A stretch of 5,867 bases of DNA from JAZDIU01 sp043804635 (GCA_043804635.1 JAZDIU010000015.1:1-5867), one strand, 5' to 3'. Positions 1-5,311 are shown, counted from the stretch's first letter. The notes: generated by a model not told the origin, from the sequence alone. Numbers and translations: made by a program.

Positions 1-1164
1 GCTGAGGTAATCATAATCGGTGCCGGCGTCATCGGGAACAGCATTGCCTTTCACCTGGCAAAGCTTGGGTGCCATGATGTGCTAGTTCTAGAGAAGAATT
101 ACATCGGTTCCGGTGCTACCGAGAAGTGTGCCGGCGGCATCAGACAACAGTTCTCGACCGAAGCCAATATCCGGTTGTCCGTAGAGAGCGTCCGGTTTTT
201 TCAAAACTTCGAAGAAGAAACCGGGTATGCGGCTGATTTCCGTCAGCACGGTTACCTCATATTAGCGACCACCGAAAATGAGATGGAAACCTTTCGCCAG
301 AATATCAAATTGCAGCGGAAATTCGGTATAGATGTCGAGCTTCTTTCGCCCGCAGAAGTTTCGAAATTAGTCCCTTGGCTGAACGTAACGGACATTCTTG
401 GAGCTACCTTCTGCCGCACTGACGGCTATGCCGACCCTTATTCGGTAGTAAATGGATTCGCCGGGGCGGCAAGAAGAATGGGTATTAAAATCCTTGAAGA
501 CGCCGAGGTAATTGGTATAGACTTGAAGGGGAATAGGGTAGAAGGGGTGCTAACTACGGCGGGTAGATTTAACGCTCCGATAGTAGTTAATGCGGCGGGA
601 CCGTATGCCGCAGTAGTGGGCAGGATGACCGGCTCGAGCATTCCCGTCCATCCGACTAGGCGTCATATTCTGGTAAGCGAGCCTGTTTTTAGTCGCGATA
701 AGCAAACATCCGACATCTGGTGGCAAAAGTTGCCCCAGGTCATCGACTTCCATAACGGTTTCTGGTTCCGGCGGGAGGGCCCCAGCCTTTTATTCGGGAT
801 GCGCAATCAGGATGAGCCGGAGAGCTTCTCCACCGAGGTAGACTGGGATTTCTTTACTAATGCCCTCGCTCCTGCCGCCTCTCACCGCTTGCCTAAACTG
901 GCTGATACGGGTATTATGAGAGCACAAGCCGGACTCCACCCCGATACCGCCGACGATATGGCGATTATGGGTCGGGTGCCGGATATACGCGGGTTATACA
1001 TCGCCGGCGGCTTTTGCGGACATGGTTTTATGCATTCGCCGGCGGCAGGTAGATTGATGGCAGAACTAATATCGGGAAAAATTGCTTCCTTGTCGGATGC
1101 TGAAGTGTTTAATCTGGAAAGGTTTCAGGGCCGACTCAACCAAAAAGAGAAAGCCTTTATATAA
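1..1164 (+). CDS. FAD-dependent oxidoreductase, DAO family (sarcosine/glycine/D-amino-acid oxidase-like), 5' partial
   Basis: The reading frame is open from base 1 to a TAA and gives 387 residues; the true start lies a few codons before the window. The first visible residues form the Rossmann dinucleotide-binding strand with GAGVIG (residues 7-12 of the visible part). The second strand ends VLVLEK, where Glu31 is the expected ribose-binding acid of FAD. Other family marks are GGIRQQFS after the first helix, TDGYADPYSVV in the middle, TRRHILVSEP in the substrate domain, and a C-terminal FAD-binding segment with GLYIAGGFCGHGFMHSPAAG (about 331-350). These fit the DAO family (PF01266/COG0665), closest in style to sarcosine oxidase beta-type proteins that oxidise N-methyl or alpha-amino acids to imines and pass electrons to FAD. 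No signal peptide can be judged because the N-terminus is missing. It is probably cytoplasmic. It lies 38 bp upstream of the DUF362 gene, likely in the same transcript. The substrate is unknown; a dehydrogenase passing electrons to a partner is as likely as an oxidase. Confidence 0.93.
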   Translation, partial: AEVIIIGAGVIGNSIAFHLAKLGCHDVLVLEKNYIGSGATEKCAGGIRQQFSTEANIRLSVESVRFFQNFEEETGYAADFRQHGYLILATTENEMETFRQNIKLQRKFGIDVELLSPAEVSKLVPWLNVTDILGATFCRTDGYADPYSVVNGFAGAARRMGIKILEDAEVIGIDLKGNRVEGVLTTAGRFNAPIVVNAAGPYAAVVGRMTGSSIPVHPTRRHILVSEPVFSRDKQTSDIWWQKLPQVIDFHNGFWFRREGPSLLFGMRNQDEPESFSTEVDWDFFTNALAPAASHRLPKLADTGIMRAQAGLHPDTADDMAIMGRVPDIRGLYIAGGFCGHGFMHSPAAGRLMAELISGKIASLSDAEVFNLERFQGRLNQKEKAFI

Positions 1165-1191
1165 ACAAATCGATGGGATAAGAAAAACAGG

Positions 1192-1198
1192 AAGGAGG
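1192..1198 (+). promoter_or_regulatory. Shine-Dalgarno of the DUF362 gene
   Basis: AAGGAGG lies 4 bases before the ATG at 1203. It is a near-perfect match to the anti-SD and fixes the start of the DUF362 gene. The short gap between the genes contains no hairpin with a T-run, so readthrough from the upstream oxidoreductase is expected. Confidence 0.8.
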
Positions 1199-1202
1199 AA
1201 CT

Positions 1203-2489
1203 ATGGCAAAATCGATTGTTTCTATAACCAAAGGTGCTGATGCTGAAAAAATGGTGGCGGAGGCGCTTGCCCTGTTGGGTGGGGTTGATACCCTTATAAG
1301 ACCGGGAAGTACCGTAGTCGTCAAGCCTAATGCCGGTCATCCTTACGCGCCTGAAACTGGCGTCTGTACCAGTCCGGCAGTAGTGGGCGCCGTCATTAAA
1401 GAATTGAAGAAATCTCAGGCTAAAGAGGTTATTCTGGCTGAGGCCGCCGCCGTAGGCTGCGATACGCTGGAGTGTTTTGAGGTAAGCGGTATCGGTAAGG
1501 CGGCTAAAGATGCCGGCGTCGACAAAATTATCGATATAAAGAGGGAAACAGACCTGATAAAATTCCCCATCCGGGACGCTAAATCGGCTTTAAACACTGT
1601 CCTCTTGCCCAGATTTCTTATCGAAGCTGAGCACATCGTCAATATACCTATTTTCAAGTCGCACGTTGCTATGGTTTTCACCTGCTCGCTCAAGAACATC
1701 AAAGGAGTCGTCCAGGATAAAGTCCACCGCCAGATGCACCTGACCAATCTGACCGAGGCAATGATGGACTTGTGGTCGGTAGTCAAAGCAGATATTACGG
1801 TAGCAGACGTAATTCGGCCCGCCGAAGGTTTCGGACCCCACAACGCAATGCCCACGGACTTCGGTTGTATCGTCGCCGGTAAAGACCCGGTAGCCGTCGA
1901 TGCTACAATTTGCCGGATGGTCGGTCTGGATACGGAAAAGGTGCCTTATTTTACGGCGGCCCGCGAGCGCGGGTTGGGACATTATGAGGAAAAGTTTATC
2001 GAAATCCGCGGGAAAACAATAAAAGAAGTTTTCAAACAGCTATGGCTGCCTTATATCGGCGGGATGAACCAGTGGCCGGAATATAACGTCTGTGCCGATA
2101 AAGCTTGTAGTAGTTGCCAGGGTTTATTAGCCTTCACTATGGAGAGATTGAAGGCTACCGGCGAGTATGAAAAACATGCCGGGGATACAATCGTTGTCGG
2201 GCCCACCAAGGAGCTTCCGAAGGGTGTAAAGAAGGAAAACCTCATTCTTTTTGGTGACTGCGTTAAGAAGTACCGCGACCAGGGAATATTTGTTGAAGGC
2301 TGCCCTCCTCTAGAAAGTATGCCTTACTTTTCTATCACTACTCGGCAGGATTCAGAAAAAAGGGCGACCGCTCCGAGAAATAAGGAGAGCGAAGCCGCCA
2401 ATACCAGGGCTTTCCTGGAATACGCTAAGAAACTAAAAGAAAAAGCGGATTCAGAAATTAAAAAGAAGCCTACTCCGAAGGGGAAATAA
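1203..2489 (+). CDS. DUF362 domain protein with Cys-rich (probable Fe-S) C-terminal part
   Basis: The protein has 428 residues. Residues about 1-265 are the DUF362 domain (PF04015/COG2006). Its marks include VVVKPNAG (38-45), IPIFKSH (148-154), SLKNIKGVV (162-170) and AGKDPVAVDA (225-234). A second part, about 290-375, carries Cys297, Cys302 and Cys305 (C-x4-C-x2-C) followed by Cys353 and Cys367, the last in EGCPP. This resembles an iron-sulfur ligand set, although it is not the classical 2x[4Fe-4S] ferredoxin spacing. The tail (380-428) is Lys/Glu-rich, probably helical then disordered. There is no signal peptide or membrane segment, so it should be cytoplasmic. Proteins of this family are largely uncharacterised and are often called Fe-S centre proteins. 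Its place between two redox enzymes suggests an electron-transfer or redox role, which is inference. The stop codon overlaps the next start by one base (TAATG), indicating translational coupling. Confidence 0.92.
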   Translation: MAKSIVSITKGADAEKMVAEALALLGGVDTLIRPGSTVVVKPNAGHPYAPETGVCTSPAVVGAVIKELKKSQAKEVILAEAAAVGCDTLECFEVSGIGKAAKDAGVDKIIDIKRETDLIKFPIRDAKSALNTVLLPRFLIEAEHIVNIPIFKSHVAMVFTCSLKNIKGVVQDKVHRQMHLTNLTEAMMDLWSVVKADITVADVIRPAEGFGPHNAMPTDFGCIVAGKDPVAVDATICRMVGLDTEKVPYFTAARERGLGHYEEKFIEIRGKTIKEVFKQLWLPYIGGMNQWPEYNVCADKACSSCQGLLAFTMERLKATGEYEKHAGDTIVVGPTKELPKGVKKENLILFGDCVKKYRDQGIFVEGCPPLESMPYFSITTRQDSEKRATAPRNKESEAANTRAFLEYAKKLKEKADSEIKKKPTPKGK

Positions 2490-3268
2490 TGAGACTGGAT
2501 AATAAGGTAGCCCTCGTGACCGGTGGCGGCGTTGGCATCGGCAAGGCAATTTCCATCGCCTTTGCCAGAGAAGGAGCCGACCTCGTTATCGCCAGCCCGT
2601 TCCCGGCAGAGTTGGAGCCGACCGCCAAAGAGATAAAATCTATGGGCAGGCAGTGCCTTGCGGTCGTAACCGATATTACCGATGAGAAGCAGGTCCGCAA
2701 TATGGTTGTCGAAACCGTTAAAAAATATGGCCGGATCGACATCTTAGTTAATAACTCTGGAATATCAGGCAAGACGGCCAACGTGATTGACGTAGATATA
2801 GAAGACTGGAATAAAACTCTGACACTGAACCTGACCGGCTCTCTGCTCTGTGCCAAGGAGGCTTTAAAAGTAATGATTCCGCGCAAGAGCGGTAACGTTC
2901 TCAACATTTCATCGGTATCCGGCAAGAGAGGTTTCGCTATGCGCAGCCCATACACGGCATCGAAATGGGGTCTCGTGGGACTAACTCAAACATGGGCTTT
3001 AGAAGTTGGCAAGCATAATATCCGCGTCAACTGTATCTGTCCCGGACCCTGCCAGGGGGAGCGAATCGAGAGGGTAATGCGAGCCAACGCCCTGGCTAAA
3101 GGTTTGACTTATGAGGCGATACTGGCGGATGCGACTAAGGGTGCGGCTTTGAACCGGATGGTTACCCCTGAAGAAGTGGCGGCCGTTGCCGTATTTTTAG
3201 CCAGCGATGAGGCCAGCGGGATGACCGGTCAAGCCATCAACGTCACCGCCGGCCTCGAGATGAAATGA
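2489..3268 (+). CDS. Short-chain dehydrogenase/reductase (classical SDR)
   Basis: The protein has 259 residues, the usual length for a classical SDR. Cofactor-binding motif TGGGVGIG is at 11-18, NNSG (NNAG variant) at 88-91, and the structural Asn is N114. The catalytic set is S142 (in NISSVSG), Y155 and K159 (YTASK). PGP at 185-187 starts the substrate loop, and GQAINV precedes the C-terminus. It should catalyse NAD(P)(H)-dependent oxidation of an alcohol or reduction of a ketone; the substrate cannot be told. The segment after the second strand (VIASPFPAE, 33-41) has neither the Asp typical of NAD enzymes nor the Arg typical of NADP enzymes, so cofactor choice is open. The C-terminus reads NVTAGLEMK where most relatives have a VDGG motif. 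The ATG overlaps the preceding TAA and has GAAGGGG (2477-2483) as ribosome-binding site. The stop overlaps the next gene. The substrate may be a product of the upstream flavin oxidoreductase, which is inference. Confidence 0.95.
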   Translation: MRLDNKVALVTGGGVGIGKAISIAFAREGADLVIASPFPAELEPTAKEIKSMGRQCLAVVTDITDEKQVRNMVVETVKKYGRIDILVNNSGISGKTANVIDVDIEDWNKTLTLNLTGSLLCAKEALKVMIPRKSGNVLNISSVSGKRGFAMRSPYTASKWGLVGLTQTWALEVGKHNIRVNCICPGPCQGERIERVMRANALAKGLTYEAILADATKGAALNRMVTPEEVAAVAVFLASDEASGMTGQAINVTAGLEMK

Positions 3269-3825
3269 TGTATATTCTCGCAATAGTCGGCAGCCCTAGA
3301 CCAAAGGGAAACACCAATTACCTGGTGGACCAGGCCCTCGATGAGGCTGCTAGGCTGGGTGCTACGACTGAGAAAATAGTAGTTAGTGAACATAAATTGA
3401 ATCCCTGCCTTGCCCATACCAACTGCCGGAGTTTAGCCGCCTGCTTACAGAAAGACGATGGTGCTTGGATGCTGGATAAATTCTGTTCGGCTGATGGCAT
3501 TATCCTGGCAACACCGGTCTATTACTATGACACATCGGCGTGGCTGAAAACATTTATCGACCGCAATTACTTTCTGGGCAGACACGGAAAGAAATGCAAA
3601 GCTAAAACGGTCGGGATGGTTGTAGTATCCGGGGGCTATGGAATGGAAGAAACCGTGCAATCGTTACACAGGTTCGTTAACGGCTCATCTTTCAAGGCTA
3701 TTGCCGAGGATAAAAGGTTCATCGTAACCGGTATAGCCGTTGACCTCCAAGACGCTAAGAACGATCCGCAGTTGACCAACCAGGCGCGAGAACTGGGCAA
3801 GCAGCTGGTAGCGAGCTTAAGATGA
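3265..3825 (+). CDS. Flavodoxin-fold NAD(P)H-dependent oxidoreductase (iron-sulfur flavoprotein-like)
   Basis: The protein has 186 residues. The N-terminal strand and FMN phosphate loop read AIVGSPRPKGNTNYL (6-20). ATPVYYYDTSAWLKTFIDR (82-100) and VVSGGYGMEE (120-129) are the two further flavin-contacting loops of the NADPH-dependent FMN reductase/flavodoxin_2 fold. Between them, Cys48, Cys54 and Cys60 (C-x5-C-x5-C) precede KDDGAWM. This is the place where iron-sulfur flavoproteins carry a compact Cys cluster, but the spacing here is wider, so cluster binding is uncertain. It is cytoplasmic with no signal peptide. Two adjacent ATG codons (3265 and 3268) both overlap the SDR stop, and no strong Shine-Dalgarno is visible, so translation is probably coupled; the first ATG is used here. 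It is the last gene of the block and likely moves electrons between NAD(P)H or an Fe-S partner and FMN for the upstream redox enzymes (inference). Confidence 0.9.
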   Translation: MMYILAIVGSPRPKGNTNYLVDQALDEAARLGATTEKIVVSEHKLNPCLAHTNCRSLAACLQKDDGAWMLDKFCSADGIILATPVYYYDTSAWLKTFIDRNYFLGRHGKKCKAKTVGMVVVSGGYGMEETVQSLHRFVNGSSFKAIAEDKRFIVTGIAVDLQDAKNDPQLTNQARELGKQLVASLR

Positions 3826-3877
3826 TGGTTTTGTCCTTATAAGCTCTTCGTCTATTCCTGGGTGGGGTTCACTTCTA

Positions 3878-3910
3878 GAGATTTGGGCGAGCGGTGCGAG
3901 CTCAAACCTC
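3878..3910. repeat. Imperfect inverted repeat between convergent genes
   Basis: Bases 3878-3888 and 3900-3910 are complementary except for one mismatch and one G-U pair, with an 11-base loop. It lies in the 3' region between the flavoprotein gene and the Fur-family gene. On the + strand it is followed by an A-run rather than a T-run, so it is not a standard terminator for the + operon. It may stabilise the 3' end of the + strand message. Confidence 0.3.
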
Positions 3911-3911
3911 G

Positions 3912-3948
3912 TAAAAAAACACCCCCTCTTCCCTTGAAGGGAAGAGGG
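3912..3948 (-). terminator. Rho-independent terminator of the Fur-family gene
   Basis: A perfect 10-bp stem (3924-3933 with 3939-3948) and loop TTGAA form an almost symmetrical palindrome. Read on the minus strand, the stem is followed after 5 bases (GGTG plus one junction base) by seven T residues (3912-3918). It lies about 45 bases beyond the minus-strand stop codon at 3993. On the + strand the hairpin is followed by TAGGGTGATGG with no T-run, so it would end + strand transcripts only weakly. The stem sequence (CCCTCTTCCC/GGGAAGAGGG plus TAGGGTGA) resembles a dispersed palindrome common in many bacterial genomes, so a repeat may have been recruited as a terminator. Confidence 0.75.
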
Positions 3949-3992
3949 TAGGGTGATGGGTTCATTGAAGTCCACAACTGTTGCGGAGAGCG

Positions 3993-4409
3993 TCACTCCG
4001 ACTTTGTTTTACAGGATTCGCAAAGACCGCTCAGGACTAAATGGTGAAAGTCGGCGCTAAAACCGTATTTCTCGGCAAGTGACTTCTCTAACTGTGCGAA
4101 AACGCTTTCGTCGCACTCGATGATTTTGCCGCACTTCCGGCAGGTTAAGTGGTGATGATGCCCCTCCTCGGCGTGATGGTATATTGATTGGTCGCCTAGT
4201 GTGCTCTTGAACACGCAGCCGGTTTCCTGAAGAAGCTCCAGGGTGCGGTATATGGTCGATTGATTGACCCCCGGCATCTTAGCCTGGACGGAAGCAATGA
4301 TTTCCTCGGCTGTGAGGTGACTCGGAGTGCTGTGGATGATATCGAGAATCAGCCTCCGCTGGGGCGTAAGCTTGAGTCCTTTCTCTTTAAGAATAGTAAT
4401 GCAGCTCAC
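3993..4409 (-). CDS. Fur-family metal-dependent transcriptional regulator
   Basis: The protein has 138 residues, normal for Fur/Zur/PerR. The N-terminal winged helix contains LTPQRRLILDII (14-25), HLTAEEI (31-37) and the recognition helix QSTIYRTLELL (50-60). The dimerisation part holds HHHHLTCRKCGKIIEC (84-99) and GLCESC (128-133). Cys90/Cys93 and Cys130/Cys133 are the two CxxC pairs of the structural zinc site. By alignment with Bacillus PerR, likely regulatory ligands are His31, His79, His85, His87 and Glu98. Glu98 stands where PerR has the oxidation-sensing Asp104, which argues for Fur or Zur rather than PerR. Iron versus zinc cannot be decided. The start is GTG (4407-4409) with GAAGGAG four bases upstream. 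The gene is divergent from the membrane protein at 4509 and shares a face-to-face promoter region with it, so autoregulation and control of that neighbour are plausible. Confidence 0.95.
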   Translation of the reverse strand: MSCITILKEKGLKLTPQRRLILDIIHSTPSHLTAEEIIASVQAKMPGVNQSTIYRTLELLQETGCVFKSTLGDQSIYHHAEEGHHHHLTCRKCGKIIECDESVFAQLEKSLAEKYGFSADFHHLVLSGLCESCKTKSE

Positions 4410-4429
4410 TTGTCTCCTTCGTTAATTTT

Positions 4430-4458
4430 ATTCTAGGCAAGGCGTTACGGGTTGTCAA
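4430..4458 (-). promoter_or_regulatory. Sigma-70 type promoter of the Fur-family gene
   Basis: On the minus strand, TTGACA (4458-4453, perfect consensus) and TAGAAT (4435-4430, five of six) are separated by 17 bp. The predicted transcript starts near 4423, about 14 bases before the GTG start and just upstream of the GAAGGAG ribosome-binding site. Its -35 box overlaps the -35 box of the opposite promoter. Confidence 0.75.
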
Positions 4459-4480
4459 TGTTAGCACCGTGCGTTAGAAT
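4452..4480 (+). promoter_or_regulatory. Sigma-70 type promoter of the four-helix membrane protein gene
   Basis: TTGTCA (4452-4457, five of six) and TAGAAT (4475-4480, five of six) are separated by 17 bp. This is an exact mirror of the divergent promoter around base 4455. The two -10 regions form the inverted repeat TTTATTCTA/TAGAATAAA (4427-4435 and 4475-4483). A regulator bound over the shared centre would block both promoters. The Fur-family protein encoded next door is the obvious candidate, though no classical Fur box is recognisable. Confidence 0.7.
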
Positions 4481-4492
4481 AAACGGCATTAC

Positions 4493-4501
4493 AAAAGGAG
4501 G
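4493..4501 (+). promoter_or_regulatory. Shine-Dalgarno that decides the start at 4509
   Basis: AAAAGGAGG ends 7 bases before the ATG at 4509. A longer frame from TTG at 4452 would start inside the -35 box of the gene's own promoter and has no ribosome-binding site, so the shorter start is preferred. Confidence 0.85.
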
Positions 4502-4508
4502 CTGGTCT

Positions 4509-4886
4509 ATGAAATCAATCAAATGGGCGGTTATCTACGGACTGATAGTCTGGGCGATTCCTTTCGTGGTGGCAATACTGATTTTCCCATTGCGCACATC
4601 TGACCGTCCTTTCTTCGAGTCTATTATGCCGGTTGCAGTAGTGGCGGCGACGGTCCTTTGCGGTGCTCTCTATTTCAAGAAAGTAGAGTCGGCGTTCCTT
4701 AAAGAAGGTGTCCTGCTGGGGCTGGTATTTCTGGTCATCAGTCTCGTCATCGACCTGCTAATGTTTAGCCGGGGACCGATGGCTATGCCGCTGGCAGATT
4801 ATGTGACAGACATCGGCTTTACATATTTACTTATCCCGATGATTACCTTTGGCATGGGATATATCCTTAAGAGGAAGCTTAAGTAG
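4509..4886 (+). CDS. Conserved-looking four-helix integral membrane protein, function unknown
   Basis: The protein has 125 residues, with four hydrophobic segments at about 7-27, 38-56, 66-86 and 98-120. It starts MKSIKWAVIYG and ends with the positive tail KRKLK, which would leave both ends in the cytoplasm. Between helices 1 and 2 it has RTSDRPFFESIMP (29-41). Helix 3 ends with IDLLMFSRGPMAM, and ADYVTDIGFTYL (96-107) leads into helix 4. Asp82 and Asp101 are charged residues in or next to membrane segments. There is no cleavable signal peptide. The layout recalls small DUF-type membrane proteins of about 120 residues (possibly DUF5367-like), but I cannot assign a family with certainty. It has its own promoter, is divergent to the Fur-family gene and ends at a strong hairpin, so it forms a single-gene unit probably co-regulated with the regulator. 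A role in metal or envelope stress is inference only. Confidence 0.85.
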   Translation: MKSIKWAVIYGLIVWAIPFVVAILIFPLRTSDRPFFESIMPVAVVAATVLCGALYFKKVESAFLKEGVLLGLVFLVISLVIDLLMFSRGPMAMPLADYVTDIGFTYLLIPMITFGMGYILKRKLK

Positions 4887-4898
4887 CCGAAAAATGAG

Positions 4899-4923
4899 AA
4901 GAGGGGCTTCAAAAGCCCCTCTT
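4899..4923. terminator. Bidirectional rho-independent terminator
   Basis: A perfect 10-bp stem (4899-4908 with 4914-4923, AAGAGGGGCT/AGCCCCTCTT) has a 5-base loop. On the + strand it is followed by a short pyrimidine run (TCTT) and lies 12 bases after the membrane protein stop. On the minus strand it is followed by CTCATTTTT and would end the small Lys-rich unit whose stop is at 4948. Confidence 0.8.
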
Positions 4924-4947
4924 TCTTATATCATCGGACTTAAGGAT

Positions 4948-5073
4948 TTACTTCTTCTTGTTTTTAGCGCTTGCCTTTGCCGCTTCGGCTTCTTTCTTTT
5001 TCTTCTCTTCCCGTTCTGCGGCTAACTTTTCCTCGAGTTCTTTCACGAAACTCCAGCTTGGTCCTCAGCCCAT
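4948..5073 (-). CDS. Small Lys/Glu/Ala-rich protein frame with in-frame TGA at codon 3
   Basis: A minus-strand ATG at 5071-5073 has the ribosome-binding site GGAGGGG (5086-5080) six bases upstream and a promoter before that. The frame reads Met-Gly-TGA-Gly-Pro-Ser-Trp-Ser-Phe, then VKELEEKLAAEREEKKKKEA and AEAAKASAKNKKK to a TAA at 4948. That is 41 residues if TGA is decoded. The body is a highly charged, probably helical segment ending in a Lys-rich tail. Neighbouring genes use TGA as stop, so it is not a general sense codon. Options are a nonsense mutation (pseudogene), selenocysteine, or a real start at GTG 5044-5046 behind a weak GGAG, giving a 32-residue product preceded by a two-codon upstream ORF. 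The opposite strand also has an open frame here, but its Ser/Phe-rich translation is the antisense of this Lys/Glu-rich frame. No family is recognised. Confidence 0.42.
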
Positions 5074-5079
5074 GTCTAT

Positions 5080-5086
5080 CCCCTCC
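5080..5086 (-). promoter_or_regulatory. Shine-Dalgarno of the small minus-strand frame
   Basis: GGAGGGG on the minus strand lies six bases before the ATG at 5071-5073. This strong, well-placed site supports initiation at that ATG even though TGA follows two codons later. Confidence 0.6.
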
Positions 5087-5104
5087 GATTTTGTATTATT
5101 TTTA

Positions 5105-5134
5105 ATTATAGCACATTATGATGGAAGAAGTCAA
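5105..5134 (-). promoter_or_regulatory. Sigma-70 type promoter of the small minus-strand unit
   Basis: On the minus strand TTGACT (5134-5129, five of six) and TATAAT (5110-5105, perfect) are separated by 18 bp. The expected transcript start is near 5098, about 25 bases before the ATG, leaving room for the Shine-Dalgarno. Confidence 0.7.
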
Positions 5135-5150
5135 AAAATAGGCTCACCAT

Positions 5151-5260
5151 TGTCATTCTGGAGGAGTCCCGGTACTCTATTACCTTATCGGGACGACGAA
5201 GAATCTCAGGGTGGGGTTACGACCTCCCCACCAGATTCTTCGCTTCGCTACAGAATGACA
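5151..5260. repeat. 110-bp MITE-like dispersed-repeat element with 10-bp terminal inverted repeats and two internal hairpins
   Basis: The ends are perfect inverted repeats, TGTCATTCTG (5151-5160) and CAGAATGACA (5251-5260). Inside, GTCCCG (5166-5171) pairs with CGGGAC (5189-5194). CGAAGAATCT (5197-5206) pairs with AGATTCTTCG (5233-5242), continued after a 3-base bulge by GGTGGGG (5210-5216) with CCCCACC (5226-5232). The whole could fold as a three-stem cross. TGTCATTCTG plus AGATTCTTCGCTTCGCT phrases recur as dispersed non-coding repeats in many bacterial genomes (known style, not searched here). There is no transposase frame and no obvious target-site duplication. It sits between the promoters of the two flanking small genes. 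Confidence 0.7.
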
Positions 5261-5272
5261 TTCAGTGTTGAA

Positions 5273-5302
5273 TTGATGCTGGTTCAGCCTATGACTTATA
5301 AT
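5273..5302 (+). promoter_or_regulatory. Promoter just before the small membrane protein, probably leaderless
   Basis: TTGATG (5273-5278, four of six) and a perfect TATAAT (5297-5302) are separated by 18 bp. The -10 box ends only 9 bases before the ATG at 5312, so the transcript would begin at or a few bases before the start codon. No Shine-Dalgarno is visible, which fits a leaderless message. Confidence 0.5.
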
Positions 5303-5311
5303 TGCCTCACG

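Noticed and set aside
1415..1982. Two minus-strand open frames inside the DUF362 gene
   Set aside because: They are antisense shadows of a well-supported gene and have no ribosome-binding site or promoter.
4430..4480. Classical Fur box in the divergent promoter
   Set aside because: No good match to the GATAATGATAATCATTATC-type operator is visible; the symmetry seen is that of the two promoters themselves.
4452..4508. N-terminal extension of the four-helix membrane protein from TTG 4452
   Set aside because: The extension covers the gene's own promoter and Shine-Dalgarno; the ATG at 4509 has AAAAGGAGG at ideal spacing.
4951..5070. Double frameshift reading of the Lys-rich minus-strand frame (MGLRTKLEF joined to VKELEE)
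   Set aside because: It would need two compensating indels within about 12 codons, while a single TGA codon explains the sequence more simply.
5151..5260. CRISPR repeat unit or tRNA-like fold
   Set aside because: There are no evenly spaced repeats and no tRNA landmarks; the structure is a terminal-inverted-repeat element.
4958..5311. Upstream two thirds of a + strand open frame (4958-5515) that would encode a Ser/Phe-rich protein
   Set aside because: It is the antisense of the Lys/Glu-rich minus-strand frame and then runs through the 110-bp inverted repeat. There is no ribosome-binding site at 4958, and the start lies just after a terminator. Only the last 67 codons look like protein.
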